From an uncultured Ruminococcus sp. (GTDB lineage Bacteria; Bacillota; Clostridia; Oscillospirales; Ruminococcaceae): a DNA stretch of 64,000 nucleotides. Position 1 is the first letter of the stretch. Every line of letters starts with the position of its first letter. The stretch lies in NCBI GenBank assembly GCA_945868475.1, contig CAMBLM010000006.1, positions 103,318-167,317 on the forward strand, written 5' to 3'. The translations under genes were made by a program, and so were the position numbers. Positions 60,655-64,000 of this stretch are shown in pieces. The notes below the pieces were generated by a model. It saw only the letters and a program-made list of their open reading frames with translations. It ran no database searches and was not told the DNA's origin.

Positions 60655-62082
60655 TTAGCCCATAGCTTCAAGTTCTTTGTTGAACTCGTCGATGTAGATC
60701 TGTGCAGCCATATCAAGCGATTCTCTTACAGTTGCCCAGTCGCCGCCCTGGAATGCAGCTCTTACACCGGTTTCGCCGCTGTCAACGAGAGAGTTGAGGT
60801 CAGGCTGAACGCCGTTTACAAGGTCATAAACAGGGTGTTCTGCTGTCATTTCGGTGATCTTATCCTGCATTGCGAGCATTTCCTCGGTCCAGCCGAAGTC
60901 GTTGATGCTCTTGTCGCGGTTGATCTGCTTTGTTCTGTCATCGCTGTTTGCTGCAAGGATACATTCCATGAACTTGATAACGCCCTCGGGGTTCTGCGCG
61001 CCCTTGCAGAGCATATAAGCTTCAAGGCCCGCAGGGAGGTAGTAAGCATCAGCGTTCGGGTCTTTCGGGAGCGGAACGAACATAACGTCCTCCTGTTCGC
61101 CGAATGTCTTTGTCCAGATATCGGGTGAAGAGTTGATCTCATAAAGTCCGCTTATGTAGAAAAGCTCCTTGCCTTCGCCGATGTATTCGATGTGAGTTTT
61201 CCAGCCGGTGAGGTTCTTGTCAAGGATAAGACCGTTGTCAAAAAGCTCTCTCTGGAAGTTCATTGCACGTTCAAGGTCAGGACTGTAGAAGTTGTCGGAA
61301 AGCTTTCCGTCCTTGATCTCGAGTGCAGGTGCGCCTGCGGTCATCATGAGCGGCTTTTCGTTGAACCAGCCGTCAAGGCCGTAGTTTCCTGCGTCAACAT
61401 CGCAGAATTCAAGAAGATCCTGCTTGAAAGTATCCCAGGTCCATGTTCCCTCTTCGAGCTGATCGGCAGGGTCGTCAAGACCGTAAGCTTCGATCGTCTG
61501 ACGGTTGTAGTAAACGACCTGACCTGCTGTTGCGGCAGTTGCGATGAGGTAGTGGTGTCCGCCGAGGAAGAACATATCGTTGAGGTTCTTCACGGGTGCC
61601 CAGAGGTCGCTGTCATAATCGATATAATCATCAACAGTCTGGAACATTCCGTTTGTAACGCCGTTCGGGAATGAATCGAGGTCACCGCCTGCGATAAAGT
61701 CTATTCCCTCGCCGCCGATGATCTTTGTGGAAAGGTCGTCGAAGCGGTTATTCCATGTTGTTGTGATATACTCGATCTCGCCGTCATACTTTTCCTCGAA
61801 GAGTTCAAGCGAAAGAGCCTTTGTATTGCCCGAAGTGGTAGCGTGGAAAGGATCATAGAACGAGAACCACTTGATGGTCTTGTTTTCAAGCTCGCCCGTG
61901 AGAAGATCTGCAACGCCCTTTACCTGCTCTGCGTCCTCTTCGGAAAGTTCAACGGTGTTGATGGGAACAGTTGCCTGAGTTGTGGTTTCCTCCGGAATTT
62001 CCGAGCTGTTTCCGCAGGCTGCAAGTCCCGATACCATAAGTACAGCCAGTGCAGCGGCTGTTATCTTTCTGTAATTTGCCAT
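60655..62082 (-). CDS. Extracellular solute-binding lipoprotein, paralogue 2
   Basis: 475 residues. Lipobox LAAC, Thr-rich linker and the same core as paralogue 1: ELENKTIKWFSFYDPFH, YDGEIEYITTTWNNRFDDLS, GVTNGMFQTVDDYIDYDSDLW, NYGLDGWFNEKPLMMTAGAP. The two genes are a tandem duplication that has since gained separate promoters and terminators. ATG at 62082 follows GGAGG. Confidence 0.9.
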   Translation of the reverse strand: MANYRKITAAALAVLMVSGLAACGNSSEIPEETTTQATVPINTVELSEEDAEQVKGVADLLTGELENKTIKWFSFYDPFHATTSGNTKALSLELFEEKYDGEIEYITTTWNNRFDDLSTKIIGGEGIDFIAGGDLDSFPNGVTNGMFQTVDDYIDYDSDLWAPVKNLNDMFFLGGHHYLIATAATAGQVVYYNRQTIEAYGLDDPADQLEEGTWTWDTFKQDLLEFCDVDAGNYGLDGWFNEKPLMMTAGAPALEIKDGKLSDNFYSPDLERAMNFQRELFDNGLILDKNLTGWKTHIEYIGEGKELFYISGLYEINSSPDIWTKTFGEQEDVMFVPLPKDPNADAYYLPAGLEAYMLCKGAQNPEGVIKFMECILAANSDDRTKQINRDKSINDFGWTEEMLAMQDKITEMTAEHPVYDLVNGVQPDLNSLVDSGETGVRAAFQGGDWATVRESLDMAAQIYIDEFNKELEAMG

Positions 62083-62126
62083 AAAATATCCTCCGTAATA
62101 TTTTCTTTTCGGATCTCAGTACATTA

Positions 62127-62163
62127 ATTATAACAAAAAAACGCATCTATGTCAACGTTTACA
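62127..62163 (-). promoter_or_regulatory. Promoter of solute-binding paralogue 2 with an overlapping cre-like site
   Basis: Minus strand: -35 TTGACA (62150-62155), 17-bp spacer, -10 TATAAT (62127-62132). TGTAAACGTTGACA (62150-62163) fits the CcpA cre consensus TGWAARCGYTWNCW at 13 of 14 positions and overlaps the -35, the placement expected for repression. Confidence 0.8.
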
Positions 62164-62217
62164 TACCCGATTTTACGTTCTCTTTTTTGTGCAACCTGCA
62201 ATACGAAATGCACAAAA

Positions 62218-62256
62218 ATCACCCCGTCATAACACAATATGCTATAACGGGGTGAT
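62218..62256 (-). terminator. Terminator of serA
   Basis: ATCACCCCGT / ACGGGGTGAT stem with 19-nt loop; minus strand continues TTTTTG. Confidence 0.85.
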
Positions 62257-62314
62257 GATATTTTATAAATAACCGTTCTGCTTATGCAGGTCAGTTACCG
62301 AAAAGAGATTTCCC

Positions 62315-63481
62315 TTACTTCTTGATAACTCTTACCTTGATAACAGTATCAACAGCGGAAAGCTTTGCAACAACGTCATCGCTTACATCGCCTGCAACAT
62401 CGAGGAGAGTGTAAGCGTAGTCTTTCTTGGACTTGTTGAGCATATTTTCAATGTTGAGTCCTGCATCGCCGAGTGCAGTTGTAAGAGCGGAGATAACAGC
62501 AGGAACATTCTTGTGCATTACGCAGATCTTTGTTCCGACAGCGTTCATCGAAGCATCGGGATAGTTTACGGAGTTCTTGATGTTGCCGTTTTCGATGTAG
62601 TCGATGAGTTCAAGAGCGGCCATCTTAGCGCAGTTGTCCTCGGATTCAGGTGTGGAAGCACCGAGATGAGGAACAGCAATAACGCCCTTTGCGCCGAGGA
62701 CCTCATCGGACGGGAAGTCGGTGATATAAGCTGCAACCTTGCCGCTTTCGAGTGCAGGAAGGATAGCGGAGTTGTCAACAAGCTCGCCTCTTGCGAAGTT
62801 GAGTACGCGGACGCCGTCTTTCATTGCTGCGATTGCGTCAGCATTGATAGTACCCTTTGTATCAGCGTTGAAAGGAACATGGATAGTTACATAATCAGCA
62901 GCAGCGTAAAGATCCTTTACGTCCGAAACAGTCTTAACGGAAGGATCAAGGCTGAGTGCAGCCTTAACGGAGAGGAACGGGTCATAGCCGACAACCTTCA
63001 TGCCGAGTGCGATAGCAGCATTGGCAACGAGAACGCCGATAGCACCAAGTCCAATAACGCCGAGCGTCTTGCCCATGATCTCAGGGCCTGCGAACTGGGA
63101 CTTGCCCTTTTCGACCATCTTGCCGACCTCTGCGCCGTTGCCCTTGAGGGTCTGCGCCCAGATCATAGCATCGGGGATTTTTCTTGATGTAAGAAGAAGA
63201 CCTGCAATAACGAGTTCCTTAACAGCGTTAGCGTTTGCGCCCGGTGTGTTGAATACGCAGATACCCTGCTCTGCGCACTTGTCAACAGGGATATTGTTTA
63301 CGCCTGCGCCTGCACGGGCAATAGCAAGAAGATTCGAGCCGAATTCCATATCATGCATAGCAGCGGAACGTACCATGATAGCATCAGGGTTAGCAACTTC
63401 ATCAGCAACAGTGTACTTTGCAGTATCAAAGTTATCTGTGCCGTACTTAGAGATCTTGTTCAATGTCTGAATATTGTACAT
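62315..63481 (-). CDS. serA: D-3-phosphoglycerate dehydrogenase
   Basis: 388 residues, the short form with a C-terminal ACT domain. NAD-binding GKTLGVIGLGAIGVLVAN, catalytic Arg in NFARGELVDN and His in PHLGASTPES; ACT region ICVMHKNVPAVISALTTAL to the end. First step of serine synthesis from 3-phosphoglycerate; the ACT domain suggests serine feedback. ATG follows GGAGG. Directly downstream of serC. Confidence 0.95.
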   Translation of the reverse strand: MYNIQTLNKISKYGTDNFDTAKYTVADEVANPDAIMVRSAAMHDMEFGSNLLAIARAGAGVNNIPVDKCAEQGICVFNTPGANANAVKELVIAGLLLTSRKIPDAMIWAQTLKGNGAEVGKMVEKGKSQFAGPEIMGKTLGVIGLGAIGVLVANAAIALGMKVVGYDPFLSVKAALSLDPSVKTVSDVKDLYAAADYVTIHVPFNADTKGTINADAIAAMKDGVRVLNFARGELVDNSAILPALESGKVAAYITDFPSDEVLGAKGVIAVPHLGASTPESEDNCAKMAALELIDYIENGNIKNSVNYPDASMNAVGTKICVMHKNVPAVISALTTALGDAGLNIENMLNKSKKDYAYTLLDVAGDVSDDVVAKLSAVDTVIKVRVIKK

Positions 63482-63505
63482 TTCAGTTTACCTCCAATTA
63501 TGTAT

Positions 63506-63662
63506 GTAGGGGGCAGTCCCCCGTCCCCTACAATTGATTTTCAAATGAATTTTAAATCAGAAGGTCAAAATTCGATCGGAACACATCAATTCCGAATTCC
63601 GAATTCCGAATCCCGAATTCCGAATTTGTATGCAAAACACTGCATTAATCACGCATTACGAA
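63506..63662. repeat. Partial composite repeat between serA and serC
   Basis: Module B-like GTAGGGGGCAGTCCCCCGTC plus CCCTAC (63506-63531) and a long module D: AATTCCGAATTCCGAATTCC units (~63588-63626) and CACGCATTACGAATTA (~63647-63662) that touches the serC stop codon. Module C is missing. Confidence 0.8.
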
Positions 63663-64000
63663 TTATTTAAGGTTTTCTGCCTCAAACTTCTTCATGAATT
63701 CAACGAGCTTTTCAACACCCTCGATAGGCATAGCGTTGTAGATGGAAGCTCTCATGCCGCCAACGGTTCTGTGACCCTTGAGGTTCTCAAAGCCTGCTGC
63801 CTTTGCTTCCTTAACGAACTTAGCGTCGAGATCAGCATCGCCTGTTACGAAAGGAACATTCATGAGCGAACGGTCTTTCTTCTCAACTGTACCCTTGAAG
63901 AGCTTGCTCTGGTCGAGGAAATCATAGAGGATAGCGGCTTTCTTTTCGTTGTGAGCCTTCATAGCTTCAAGTCCGCCCATCTTCTTTATCCACTTGAATA
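63663..64000 (-). CDS. serC: Phosphoserine aminotransferase, C-terminal part (gene leaves the window)
   Basis: 112 residues visible, open to base 64000. [55 protein letters not shown] and VEFMKKFE are the C-terminal domain of SerC, the pyridoxal-phosphate enzyme making phosphoserine. It forms an operon with serA. Confidence 0.95.
   Translation of the reverse strand, partial: FKWIKKMGGLEAMKAHNEKKAAILYDFLDQSKLFKGTVEKKDRSLMNVPFVTGDADLDAKFVKEAKAAGFENLKGHRTVGGMRASIYNAMPIEGVEKLVEFMKKFEAENLK

Noticed and set aside
63588..63626. Short tandem AATTCCG units as a CRISPR array
   Set aside because: Units are 7-8 bp with no spacers and no cas genes nearby.

Overview
The window reads as a chromosome segment of a low-to-mid GC, endospore-lineage Firmicute, most like Ruminococcus and relatives (Clostridia, Oscillospirales). 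This is inferred from gene content and gene order, not from a marker gene. Supporting points are an Rnf complex with ApbE, dipicolinate synthase dpaAB, T-box leaders on tRNA synthetases, an L10 leader, sigma-A type promoters, strong Shine-Dalgarno sites and many lipoproteins. I saw no tRNA, rRNA, CRISPR array, prophage or complete insertion sequence.

Layout. 1-1739 (+): 3' part of polyphosphate kinase overlapping an RmlB-type dehydratase. 1.9-5.9 kb (-): a hisS-aspS operon behind a T-box leader, split by a dead REP-associated tyrosine transposase (RAYT). 5.9-12.4 kb (-): the cell-shape cluster mreB-mreC-mreD-mrdA-minD-mgsA. 12.9-14.4 kb (-): dpaAB. 14.5-22.1 kb (-): an unusual five-gene operon of two sugar-ABC permeases, a coiled-coil membrane-fusion adaptor, a MacB-like periplasmic-domain protein and a lipoprotein with a large N-terminal domain before its solute-binding domain. 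22.3-26.0 kb (+): VTC domain / DUF4956 / CotH kinase. 26.3-28.1 kb: an SDR protein and a HEPN/MNT pair. 28.6-33.1 kb (-): pheS-membrane protein-pheT with a T-box-like leader. 33.2-36.6 kb (+): DUF6106, AcpS-like, Nnr (NAD(P)HX repair) and a lipoprotein. 36.6-41.3 kb (-): M23 peptidase, pseudouridine synthase, membrane protein, and a phosphatase-fold protein that has lost its catalytic His. 41.6-50.3 kb (+): an XRE regulator, then apbE, NusG-domain-II and Gx-transporter genes, and the complete rnfCDGEAB operon. 50.3-54.1 kb (-): GNAT remnant, GH114-like lipoprotein, glycogen phosphorylase. 54.9-56.2 kb (-): rplJ-rplL with L10 leader. 56.2-64 kb (-): membrane proteins, a D-Ala-D-Ala carboxypeptidase, two paralogous solute-binding lipoproteins, and serC-serA.

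How the genes work together. ApbE probably attaches FMN to RnfG and RnfD, which carry the S/T-G-A-T sites. The mre/mrdA/dac/M23 genes serve wall synthesis. Ppk and the VTC protein both point to polyphosphate. T-boxes and the L10 leader tie translation genes to tRNA charging and ribosomal protein supply.

Much of the novelty is between genes. There is a mosaic repeat family (a terminator-like hairpin, a GACGGG-N3-CCCGTC palindrome, a GGGCGGAT-N-ATCCGCCC palindrome and AATTACGCATT/AATTCCG tracts). The tract lies flush against the stop codons of five minus-strand genes. A second family is 100-118 bp MITEs with TACTAAACACC ends and 3-bp TTA/TAA target duplications; it sits just after stop codons and before terminators. 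The RAYT pseudogene carries two inverted copies of the REP-like palindrome inside its reading frame, which links the repeats to a likely mobilising family.
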